Assembly (NCBI RefSeq): GCF_016756745.1
Contig: NZ_JAESIH010000050.1
Location: 1 to 39,707 of the forward strand
Reading direction: 5' to 3'
Source: Aminivibrio sp.
Lineage (GTDB): Bacteria; Synergistota; Synergistia; Synergistales; Aminobacteriaceae
Length of the DNA: 39,707 nucleotides
Under the pieces are notes generated by a model. That model saw nothing but the letters and a program-made list of their open reading frames with translations, ran no database searches and was not told where the DNA came from. This document shows positions 23,177 to 29,831 of this stretch, one piece after another. Position numbers and translations under genes: made by a program. Numbering within the stretch: the stretch's first letter is position 1; the number at the start of each line of letters is the position of its first letter.

Positions 23177-24502
23177 CTAGCCTTCCGATCCGACGAATCC
23201 GAAATGGGCGAGGCGCTTCCGGCTTTCATCCCGACCGAGATGCTCCGCCACCTCGAAGACTCCGGGGCTGACCTTCATTCCGGTGAGAGCCATCCTCAGG
23301 GGCATAGCGATGTCCTTCATCTTGACGGAATGTTCTTTGCTCCACGTCCGTGCGAACTCTTCCAGGGGGTGGGCTTTCCATTCGGGAAGGGCGAGGAGTT
23401 CCCCGTAGAATTTCCGTAGGATCTCCCTTTTCGCTTCGTCCACATCCGAACCGTCATACCGGGCCTTTACCGTTTCAAAGGAAAGAAAATAATCCGAGTA
23501 GCCCGCAGCCTCTTTCGCAGTCTGTCCCCTTCCGCAGAGCACCACGAGAGACTGGGCAAGATATTCCCTGGAATGATCGTCTACGGGAAGTCCCATCTCT
23601 CTCCAGAAGGGTTCCACAAGCTCGAGTCTCGTGTAGGGATCGAGGCGCTTCATGTGTTCCTGGTTGATGAAGTTGAGTTTTTCCATGTCAAACACGGCGG
23701 GCCGCTTCGTCACCCTGGAAAGTTCAAAGAGGGCGACGGCTTCGTCCCGACTGAAAATTTCGTTGTTCTCCCCGGCAGACCAGCCGAGAAGGGCGAGAAA
23801 GTTGAAGACAGAGTCCGGCATGTAGCCCATATCACGGAACTCGTAGACGCTGGTCGCCCCGTGGCGTTTGGAGAGTTTTTTCTTGTCCTTCCCGAGGATC
23901 ATGGGAAGATGCCCGAACGCGGGATAGTCCCATCCGAGGGCGTCATAGATAAGGAGTTGCTTGGGAGTGTTGGAAATATGGTCCTCGCCCCTGATGACGT
24001 GGGTGATCCCCATGCAGTGGTCGTCGATGACGACGGCGTAGTTGTAGGTCGGCATTCCGTCGCTTTTTATGAGAACCGTATCCTTCAGGGTTTCGCTCAT
24101 GACCTCGATATGGCCGTAAACCACGTCGTCGAAGGCAAGTTTCACGCCTTCGGGGTTTTTGAAGATGACGGCATCTCCTTCCCTGTACGCTTTCCCTTCC
24201 TCGACGAGCTGATCTGCATACTTGTGGTACAAGGGAAGGCGCTCGGACTGTCTGTAGGGGCCGTAATCGCCTCCCGCGTCGGGGCCTTCGTCCCAGTCGA
24301 GGCCGAGCCAGCGCAAGCCTGACATGATTGTTTCCTCGAATTCCTTGGTGGACCGTTCCCGGTCGGTGTCCTCTATCCTGAGAATGAACCTTCCGCCCGT
24401 GTGGCGGGCCCACAGCCAGTTGAACAGGGCGGTGTGCCCTCCGCCGATGTGGAGCGCCCCCGTAGGGCTCGGAGCGAATCGTACCCTTACCGTATCCGTC
24501 AT
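23177..24502 (-). CDS. gltX: Glutamyl-tRNA synthetase
   Basis: A 441-residue class I synthetase. The N-terminus is MTDTVRVRFAPSPTGALHIGGGHTALFN with the HIGG signature, then RIEDTDRERS, and the second signature DKKKLSKRHGATSV near residue 205. The C-terminal helical anticodon domain ends in LTGMKVSPGVFEVAEHLGRDES. The start ATG 24502 is supported by AGGGAGG just upstream on the minus strand; longer in-frame starts are rejected. The protein is somewhat shorter than the common 470-490 residues but has complete motifs. It is divergent from polA. Confidence 0.95.
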   Translation of the reverse strand: MTDTVRVRFAPSPTGALHIGGGHTALFNWLWARHTGGRFILRIEDTDRERSTKEFEETIMSGLRWLGLDWDEGPDAGGDYGPYRQSERLPLYHKYADQLVEEGKAYREGDAVIFKNPEGVKLAFDDVVYGHIEVMSETLKDTVLIKSDGMPTYNYAVVIDDHCMGITHVIRGEDHISNTPKQLLIYDALGWDYPAFGHLPMILGKDKKKLSKRHGATSVYEFRDMGYMPDSVFNFLALLGWSAGENNEIFSRDEAVALFELSRVTKRPAVFDMEKLNFINQEHMKRLDPYTRLELVEPFWREMGLPVDDHSREYLAQSLVVLCGRGQTAKEAAGYSDYFLSFETVKARYDGSDVDEAKREILRKFYGELLALPEWKAHPLEEFARTWSKEHSVKMKDIAMPLRMALTGMKVSPGVFEVAEHLGRDESRKRLAHFGFVGSEG

Positions 24503-24561
24503 TTTCGTTCCTCCCTGACGTTGGATAGTGCAGAACTCTTTTGTGCATGAATCCCGACAAT

Positions 24562-24576
24562 GGGTTATTATAACCC
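24562..24576. promoter_or_regulatory. Palindromic core promoter shared by gltX and polA
   Basis: GGGTTATTATAACCC is a perfect 15-bp palindrome (one central base). On the minus strand it contains a consensus TATAAT, suited to gltX (leader about 60 nt). On the plus strand it contains TATTAT, with TTGTGC at 24541 as a poor -35 for polA. It may also bind a regulator. No strong -35 is seen for either direction. Confidence 0.5.
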
Positions 24577-24619
24577 AGTCAGGCCGAAAAGGACCAAAAA
24601 GAAAAAGGATGTGATCCCC

Positions 24620-27160
24620 ATGAAGGGGAAAAAACTGCTTCTCGTCGACGGCCACGGGCTTGCATTCCGTGCCTTCTACGCCCTCCCGGAGCTTACCGCC
24701 CCGGACGGCACGCCCACGAACGCCGTGGTCGGTTTTTTCAACATGTTCCAGAAAGTACGGGAAGAATGGAAACCCGACATGTGCGGTGTGGTATTCGACG
24801 CCCCCGGCCCCACTTTCCGCCACGAAGCCTACGAAGACTACAAAGCCGGCAGGAAACCCACTCCCCCGGAGTTCAAAGTCCAGCTTCCCCTCATTTTCGA
24901 GCTTCTGTCCCTCCTGGGCATACCGGTGGTGGTGCGGCAGGGCGTGGAGGCGGACGACGTTCTCGCCTCCACGGCGTGCACTGCCGCCGCGGAACACCTG
25001 GAGACCCTGATTCTTTCATCCGACAAGGACATCCTCCAGATCCTGGGGCCGGGGCTTTCCGTGCTCCGCCCCGGCAAGGGAATCACCTCCTTCAGACGGG
25101 TGGACGAACGGAGCTTTGTGGAGGAATACGGCTTCCCTCCTTCGGCCATGACCGACTACCTTGCCCTTCTCGGCGATACTGCGGACAATGTTCCCGGCGT
25201 TCCCGGCGTGGGGGAGAAAACAGCAAAGGCTCTTCTCGCTCAGTACGGAAGTCTCGACGGCATCTACGACCGGCTTGAGTCCCTCAAACCGGGGCTGAGG
25301 AAAAAATTCGAGGAAAACAGGGAACAGGCCTACCGGAGCAGGGAACTGGTGACTCTTCTCTGCGATACAAAGGAGGATCTCAGGGATTTCCTTCCCGGGG
25401 AGGTCGACAGGGAAGGATTCCTGGAAAGATGCAAATCCCTCGGGCTGCAGAAAATAGCCGGGAAGATGATTTCCGGAGAAGGGCGCGAACAGGTAGCGGC
25501 GCCTGCCGGTGAACTGCTTTCGAGGGGAAGCGGCGGCGAAAAACGCTCCATTCCTTCCTGGGTTTTTATCCCCGTCATCATCGGCAAATACCCCGTCAGC
25601 CTTTCCCTGGAGGAGTTTTACCTTGCCGGGCCTGACGGAGAGACGGCCGGGAAAATCAGCGAAGAAGCCCTTTCGGCCCTGGCCGGAAGGGGAAAAGGAA
25701 AGGTCCTGCTACCGGACTACAAGGAGGCTGCGGCCTGTCTTGGAAGCTCATTTCTCCCGCCTTCCTCCGTACTGGATTTCAAGACCGCCCATTACCTTCT
25801 GCACCCTGACGGCGGCGTCCATCATCCCGAGGGACTTTTCACCGAGTATGCCTCCCTTTCTCCTGCGGAAAAGGGACGGTTTCTTACCGTCAGGTTCGAG
25901 GAACTCGCGGGCGAGATAGCTGACCACGAGGGCCTTTCCACCCTCATGGAGCAGACGGACCTCCCCCTCATTCCTGTCCTCGTTGACATGGAAAGGCACG
26001 GCATAGGATGCAGCATCCCCGCTTTCAGCGCTCTCGAGACTGACCTCTCTTCAAGGCTGAAGGGCATTGAGGAGGAAATCACCGCCAGGGGAGGGGAGAA
26101 GATCAACCTCAATTCGCCGAAGCAGGTGGCGTGGCTTCTCTTTGAAAAACTGGGACTTCCTGCGGGGAAGACCACCAAGACGGGATACTCCACCGATATT
26201 TCTGTCCTCGAGGGGCTTTCCTCCATGGGAAGGCCCTATGACGAGGTTCCCAATCTCCTTATCGAGTACCGTGAGCTGTCGAAGATGCTCTCCGGGTTCG
26301 TCCAGCCCCTCGTGAAGGCGGCCCGGGAGGGGGACGGAATCATCCACGGCGTGTTCGAGCCCGCGGTAACCGGAACGGGGCGGCTCAGCAGCAGGGACCC
26401 CAATCTCCAGAACCTGCCCTCCTTCGGAGAATGGTCCGGGAGGATAAAAAAAGGACTCCTCCCCACCGGCGAAGGGAATGTTTTCGTGGCGGCGGACTAT
26501 TCTCAGATCGAACTCCGGGTGCTGGCCCATCTCTGCGGTGACAAGAGGCTGCTGGATGCCTTTGCCCAGGGAAGGGACATCCATACGGAGACGGCGTCCT
26601 GGGTTTTCTCCACTGACCCCGCCCTCGTCACGCCGGAGCTTCGCCGGGTGGCGAAAATGATCAACTTCGGGCTGCTCTACGGCATGAGCTCCTTCGGCCT
26701 TGCCCAGAGACTGGGCATAGGCCGCCGGGAGGCCTCAGAGATTATCCGCAGGTATTTCGAAGCTTTGCCTGGTGTAAAGGACTACCTGGAAAAGAGTTAT
26801 GACGATGCCAGGAAGAGAGGATTCGCCCGGACCTTGGCGGGGAGGATACGTCCCCTGGCCGAAGTGTCCGTGAGCCCCAGGGACAGGGATGCCCTGCGGA
26901 GGGTGGCCGTAAACACGCCCATCCAGGGAACGGCGGCCGATATCGCAAGGAAGGCCATGGTGGACTTCGCGGCAGCCTTTCCCTCTTCAGGAACGGTCCG
27001 CCTTGTCCTCCAGGTTCACGATTCCCTGGTCTGCGAATGCCCCTCAGGCGAGGCGGAAGATGTGAAGCGGTCGCTGGAGGGGATCATGGAGCGGGCGGCG
27101 GATCTTGCCGTGCCCCTGAAGGTTGAGTCGAAAACAGGGAGCAGTCTCGCCGAAGTCTGA
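24620..27160 (+). CDS. polA: DNA polymerase I
   Basis: An 846-residue family A polymerase. An N-terminal 5'-3' exonuclease (LLLVDGHGLAFRAFYALP; GVEADDVLA; DTADNVPGVPGVGEKTA) is followed by a degenerate 3'-5' exonuclease region and an intact polymerase: motif A DYSQIELRVLAHL (Asp626), motif B RRVAKMINFGLLYGMSSFG and motif C QVHDSLVCE (His800, Asp801). The DxE and other metal-ligand acids of the proofreading site are missing (VFIPVIIGKYPVS occurs where VFDxET is expected), as in Taq polymerase. It fills gaps and removes RNA primers. ATG 24620 is chosen from the family N-terminus and AAGGATG upstream; the upstream ATG at 24560 is inside the promoter palindrome region. Confidence 0.95.
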   Translation: MKGKKLLLVDGHGLAFRAFYALPELTAPDGTPTNAVVGFFNMFQKVREEWKPDMCGVVFDAPGPTFRHEAYEDYKAGRKPTPPEFKVQLPLIFELLSLLGIPVVVRQGVEADDVLASTACTAAAEHLETLILSSDKDILQILGPGLSVLRPGKGITSFRRVDERSFVEEYGFPPSAMTDYLALLGDTADNVPGVPGVGEKTAKALLAQYGSLDGIYDRLESLKPGLRKKFEENREQAYRSRELVTLLCDTKEDLRDFLPGEVDREGFLERCKSLGLQKIAGKMISGEGREQVAAPAGELLSRGSGGEKRSIPSWVFIPVIIGKYPVSLSLEEFYLAGPDGETAGKISEEALSALAGRGKGKVLLPDYKEAAACLGSSFLPPSSVLDFKTAHYLLHPDGGVHHPEGLFTEYASLSPAEKGRFLTVRFEELAGEIADHEGLSTLMEQTDLPLIPVLVDMERHGIGCSIPAFSALETDLSSRLKGIEEEITARGGEKINLNSPKQVAWLLFEKLGLPAGKTTKTGYSTDISVLEGLSSMGRPYDEVPNLLIEYRELSKMLSGFVQPLVKAAREGDGIIHGVFEPAVTGTGRLSSRDPNLQNLPSFGEWSGRIKKGLLPTGEGNVFVAADYSQIELRVLAHLCGDKRLLDAFAQGRDIHTETASWVFSTDPALVTPELRRVAKMINFGLLYGMSSFGLAQRLGIGRREASEIIRRYFEALPGVKDYLEKSYDDARKRGFARTLAGRIRPLAEVSVSPRDRDALRRVAVNTPIQGTAADIARKAMVDFAAAFPSSGTVRLVLQVHDSLVCECPSGEAEDVKRSLEGIMERAADLAVPLKVESKTGSSLAEV

Positions 27161-27233
27161 CGTCTCGATTGATCCATACTATGGTAAAATACCCCATTGG
27201 AATCCGGAAATCAGAAAGAGAGGAAGATGTCCC

Positions 27234-28310
27234 TTGTTGATGAGAACCCTGAGGTCTCAGGTCCGCTGGATTATGATCGCCATCGTCGTCCTTTTCGTCC
27301 TGTCTATTTTTGGAATGTACGGTTTTAACAGTCCCCGAAGAAGCTCATCCGGCGGTGAAGACTACATCGTTGCAGAAATAGACGGCAAGGCGGTAATGCG
27401 CTCCATGCTCGACGAACAGCTCCGCAACTACGTGCAGAGGGCGAACATCGGGGATGTAACCTCGGCTGACCTGCCCCGTCTCTACCAGGCGGCTCTGGAG
27501 AACATCGCCCTTGTCTCACGGCTCGCGAAGGAAGCCGAAGAATCCGGGCTGAAGGCGACGGAGGAGGAAATCGATGCCGCCGTGAAGGAAATCAGCGAAC
27601 AGTTCCCCACCAAGGAAGCCTTCATGCAGTATCTTGACCGTTCCGGGATCAAGATGAGCGCCTTTCGTGAGAGCATAGCCCAGCAGGTCGTCCAGAAGAA
27701 GCTCATGGAAAAGGCCGTCGGTACTCCCGAGGTGAAGGACGAGGAAGTGAAGGATTTCTACGAGAAGCTGAAGCTTCCTTTCTTCCATTCACCCGCAGGG
27801 TACTCCATGGATTTCATCCGACTGAAGACGAAGGAAGAAGCCGACAAGCTTCTTGCCCTCCTCGCCGAAGGGAAGGAATGGAAAGAGGCCGTGGATACCG
27901 TGACATCCGATGACGTGATCGAGAAGACCCCGGAAAGCGGGCCTGTCTTCGTCCCCGAGTCCAGTTTCAGGGACGTCCTGGCCCCCCTGGCGGACATTGC
28001 CGTCGGCGAGGTGAGCCCCGCGGTGGAGATCGCAAGCAACGACATCCTCATCGCCGTGAAGCGTGGAAAGGTAGAGGAGAAAACCGCTCCTTTCGAAGAA
28101 GTCAGCGGCGACGTGAAGTCCCTCCTTACGGAAGAAAAGAGTCGGGAAGCCCAGTCCAATTTCTTCAGGGGACTCAGGGAAAGGGTAAACATCGTCATTC
28201 ACGACCACGACCTTTTCCCCAAGCCTGAGGCAAAGACTGAAGAACCTGCCCCTTCGCAGGAAAAGAGCGGCGATGTTCAGGTTCCCGCAGGCGGAGAAGA
28301 GAAGAAGTAA
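27234..28310 (+). CDS. SurA/PpiD-like peptidyl-prolyl isomerase, membrane anchored
   Basis: A protein of about 358 residues with a short basic N-terminus, one membrane segment (WIMIAIVVLFVLSIFGMYGF, about residues 12-31), a SurA N-domain-like helical region (AEIDGKAVMRSMLDEQLRNYV to QQVVQKKLMEKAVG) and a parvulin-like C-terminal region (FHSPAGYSMDFIRLKTKEEADKLLALLAEGKEWKEAV to SNFFRGLRERVNI), ending in a Glu/Pro-rich tail. It probably helps fold exported proteins outside the inner membrane. GAGAGG (27218-27223) favours TTG 27234; TTG 27237 or ATG 27240 are also possible. TGGTAAAAT at 27182-27190 may be a promoter element. Confidence 0.82.
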   Translation: MLMRTLRSQVRWIMIAIVVLFVLSIFGMYGFNSPRRSSSGGEDYIVAEIDGKAVMRSMLDEQLRNYVQRANIGDVTSADLPRLYQAALENIALVSRLAKEAEESGLKATEEEIDAAVKEISEQFPTKEAFMQYLDRSGIKMSAFRESIAQQVVQKKLMEKAVGTPEVKDEEVKDFYEKLKLPFFHSPAGYSMDFIRLKTKEEADKLLALLAEGKEWKEAVDTVTSDDVIEKTPESGPVFVPESSFRDVLAPLADIAVGEVSPAVEIASNDILIAVKRGKVEEKTAPFEEVSGDVKSLLTEEKSREAQSNFFRGLRERVNIVIHDHDLFPKPEAKTEEPAPSQEKSGDVQVPAGGEEKK

Positions 28311-28333
28311 GCTGACAGACATTTTTGAGGCTA

Positions 28334-28362
28334 TTGACATAAGTTTCGTACCTTAATAGAAT
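28334..28362 (+). promoter_or_regulatory. Promoter for tRNA-Ser and tRNA-Arg
   Basis: TTGACA (28334-28339), 17-bp spacer, TAGAAT (28357-28362). Initiation near 28369 would be 9 nt before the tRNA-Ser gene. Confidence 0.75.
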
Positions 28363-28377
28363 AGACTCCGCGATTGT

Positions 28378-28472
28378 GGTGGGTTGGCCGAGTAGGCTGA
28401 AGGCACTCGCCTGCTAAGCGAGTAGGGGGGCTTAAACCTCCCTCGAGGGTTCGAATCCCTCACCCACCGCCA
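28378..28472 (+). tRNA. tRNA-Ser (GCT)
   Basis: A 95-nt type II tRNA: acceptor GGTGGGT with ACCCACC, anticodon stem CTCGC/GCGAG around CTGCTAA with anticodon GCT at 28413-28415, a long variable arm (TAGGGGGGCTTAAACCTCCCT), T-arm GGTTCGAATCC and encoded GCCA end. It reads AGC/AGU. Confidence 0.97.
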
Positions 28473-28486
28473 TCAACAACCGACAG

Positions 28487-28563
28487 GCGCCGGTAGCTCA
28501 GATGGATAGAGCGGCGGTCTACGGAACCGCAGGTCACGAGTTCGAATCTTGTCCGGCGCGCCA
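28487..28563 (+). tRNA. tRNA-Arg (ACG)
   Basis: A 77-nt cloverleaf: acceptor GCGCCGG with CCGGCGC, anticodon stem GCGGT/ACCGC around CTACGGA with anticodon ACG at 28521-28523, T-arm AGTTCGAATCT and encoded GCCA. Its A34 is the substrate of TadA, encoded at 35911 in this window. It is 14 bp after tRNA-Ser. Confidence 0.97.
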
Positions 28564-28574
28564 CTGGATATCAA

Positions 28575-28609
28575 GGCCTCCCGTAGTTATACGGGAAGCC
28601 GTTTTTTTT
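28575..28609 (+). terminator. Terminator of the tRNA-Ser/tRNA-Arg unit
   Basis: GGC-C-TCCCGTA (28575-28585) pairs with TACGGGA-A-GCC (28590-28600), loop GTTA, one mismatch, then eight T. Confidence 0.88.
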
Positions 28610-28721
28610 ACCCGTACTCAATATGTACTCACCTAATTCGTATGAGTGTGAAAGCCTAGGTAATTTTTTCTTGACTCTAAACAAGGGGTAAGATTCTCTT
28701 CTTTCGAAAGAGGGGATAGGG

Positions 28722-28919
28722 ATGAATAGGACCGACTTCCTTTTTGCAAGCCCGAGTTTCATTGGTGGGATGGCAGCAGTTTTGGATATGGGGGCGACCC
28801 TTACCATCTATAACGAATCAAAAACTCCAGAAGAGGCTGATGCCAAGGCAATTGCCTGTGATTGGCGTGTTGTCGGAAACGATATTAAATCTGCTATGAA
28901 ATCGTTTGATGGCAAATAA
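28722..28919 (+). CDS. Small conserved-type protein of unknown function, upstream of DUF2335 gene
   Basis: A 65-residue soluble protein (MNRTDFLFASPSFIGGMAAVLDMG start). From memory, short proteins with the same layout (TDFLFA.PSF..GMA.VLD.G..L..YN, then an A..DW..VG.D...A ending) occur in many bacteria, but I cannot name a function. The predicted structure is mainly helical without signal or membrane segment. AGAGGGG precedes the ATG. Its last codons overlap the ATG (28909) of the DUF2335 pseudogene, so the two formed an operon. Base composition is more AT-rich than the surroundings, suggesting acquisition next to the tRNA genes. Confidence 0.7.
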   Translation: MNRTDFLFASPSFIGGMAAVLDMGATLTIYNESKTPEEADAKAIACDWRVVGNDIKSAMKSFDGK

Positions 28920-28947
28920 GCCTCCACCACAAAAGCCAACATCCCAA

Positions 28948-28967
28948 ATCGTACATAATCGTACATC
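28948..28967 (+). repeat. 10-bp tandem duplication causing a frameshift
   Basis: ATCGTACATA (28948-28957) is followed by ATCGTACATC (28958-28967). Removing one unit restores a continuous reading frame QIVHQEAFYSGPLP in the DUF2335 gene, so the duplication is a secondary lesion by slippage. Confidence 0.85.
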
Positions 28968-29000
28968 AAGAGGCCTTTTATAGTGGACCTCTTCCTTTAC

Positions 29001-29255
29001 CCTAAATCCGCGCCCCAGCGGGGAGTGTCACCGGGGAACGCTTGGGCGGGGGGTGCAGATTGTCGTCCTTGACAACTGCCCAAGCGATCAACACGGCTCC
29101 CTGCGTTCGCCGGTTGCCTGCTTGTGAAACCGACATCCGTGTCGGTTTCTCGGCCCGGGCGCTGTCCCCCAGGGGATAATCTCTTCGCCCCTGGGGGGCG
29201 AATTCACCTTATGCCCGGCGACACTCCCTCTGCCTGAAAAACCTGCGGATTTAGG
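29001..29255 (-). repeat. Dispersed MITE-like element, copy C (255 bp), inserted in a gene
   Basis: Ends CCTAAATCCGC (29001-29011) and GCGGATTTAGG (29245-29255) are perfect 11-bp inverted repeats. It is the longest copy and lies in the opposite orientation to A and B. It is flanked by TTTAC on both sides (28996-29000 and 29256-29260), a 5-bp target duplication. Deleting 29001-29260 joins CCT TTA C to CA GAG in frame, rebuilding the DUF2335 sequence GPLPLPEIL. The interior holds three potential hairpins: GAAACCGACAT/ATGTCGGTTTC-type, GATTGTC/GACAAC-type and CCCCCAGGGG... It encodes no convincing protein, so a transposase would have to act in trans. Confidence 0.93.
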
Positions 29256-29600
29256 TTTACCAGAGATACTTGCAAAGTCTGATGAAATTGTTCCAGGAGC
29301 CGCAAGATCGAATTATTGTAATGGCTGAGAACCAGAGTGCTCACAGGATCACAATAGAAAAACAAGTTGTTTCCTCGCGGGCAAGGGATAGTACTGCTGG
29401 TATTATTTGCGCTCTAATTGTGTCTGTGGTAACAATTACCGTGGGTGGTTTGGTTATATTACATGGGTACCCGTTCTCCGGTACTTTTTTAAGTTCATCG
29501 GGCCTGGCAAGTTTGGTCGGAGCGTTTATTTTCGGAACCCGTTCAAACCGGGAAGAAGGAGAAAAGAAAATGCAAGGGAAATAACCTATTCCTTAAAAGG

Positions 29601-29629
29601 AACGGCCCTCGTTTTGGGGGCCGTTTTTT
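29601..29629 (+). terminator. Terminator after the DUF2335 pseudogene
   Basis: AACGGCCCTC (29601-29610) pairs with GGGGGCCGTT (29616-29625), one wobble, then a T-run to 29629. Confidence 0.88.
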
Positions 29630-29759
29630 GTTCCTTTTTACCTATAGTGTCCCCTTCACCGCAATCAAATCGCGACTGGGAATGGCATTTAAGAACTGCC
29701 ATCAATATTCCCCAGATACCGGATCCGCCTTTTTTCGTATATCCTCCGCACCTGCCGTC

Positions 29760-29768
29760 TGTTATACT
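29760..29768 (+). promoter_or_regulatory. Extended -10 promoter of the glycosidase-domain gene
   Basis: TGTTATACT is an extended -10 element (TGn + TATACT, 29763-29768). No good -35 is seen. The preceding 130 bp hold only a small ATGGCA/TGCCAT hairpin at 29682-29702. The start codon follows 64 bp later. Confidence 0.5.
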
Positions 29769-29831
29769 TCGTTGCGAATCCGGCTGAAATGAACCCGTCC
29801 GAAACGAGCTGTTCATTCAAGGAGAATACCC

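Larger units (their letters stand above)
28909..29584 (+). pseudogene. DUF2335 membrane protein, broken by three lesions
   Basis: The original gene can be rebuilt from three frames. It starts at ATG 28909 (MANKPPPQKPTSQIVH). A 10-bp tandem duplication (28948-28967) shifts the frame. After correction it continues HQEAFYSGPLPLP, and is then split by repeat copy C (29001-29255) with its TTTAC duplication. It resumes PEILAKSDEIVPGAA, and one extra A near 29305 shifts the frame again before DRIIVMAENQSAHR. The remainder is intact to TAA 29584: two membrane segments (TAGIICALIVSVVTITVGGLVIL and SSSGLASLVGAFIFGT), ending GTRSNREEGEKK. The GPLPxPEIL..Y/SDEIVPGAADRI and C-terminal hairpin pattern are those of DUF2335. 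The family's function is unknown. A partial product from a start near 29270 or 29321 is conceivable. Confidence 0.88.

Noticed and set aside
28610-28640. Direct repeat GTACTCA (two copies) as an attachment site
   Set aside because: Seven bases, 5 bp apart and no integrase; too weak to support.
29270-29584. An intact small membrane-protein gene of 104 codons
   Set aside because: The upstream DNA encodes the missing DUF2335 N-terminus in other frames, so this is the 3' part of a pseudogene.
28310-29640. Possible prophage or integrated island at tRNA-Arg
   Set aside because: No integrase gene and no repeat of the tRNA 3' end downstream were found; only a two-gene remnant is present.
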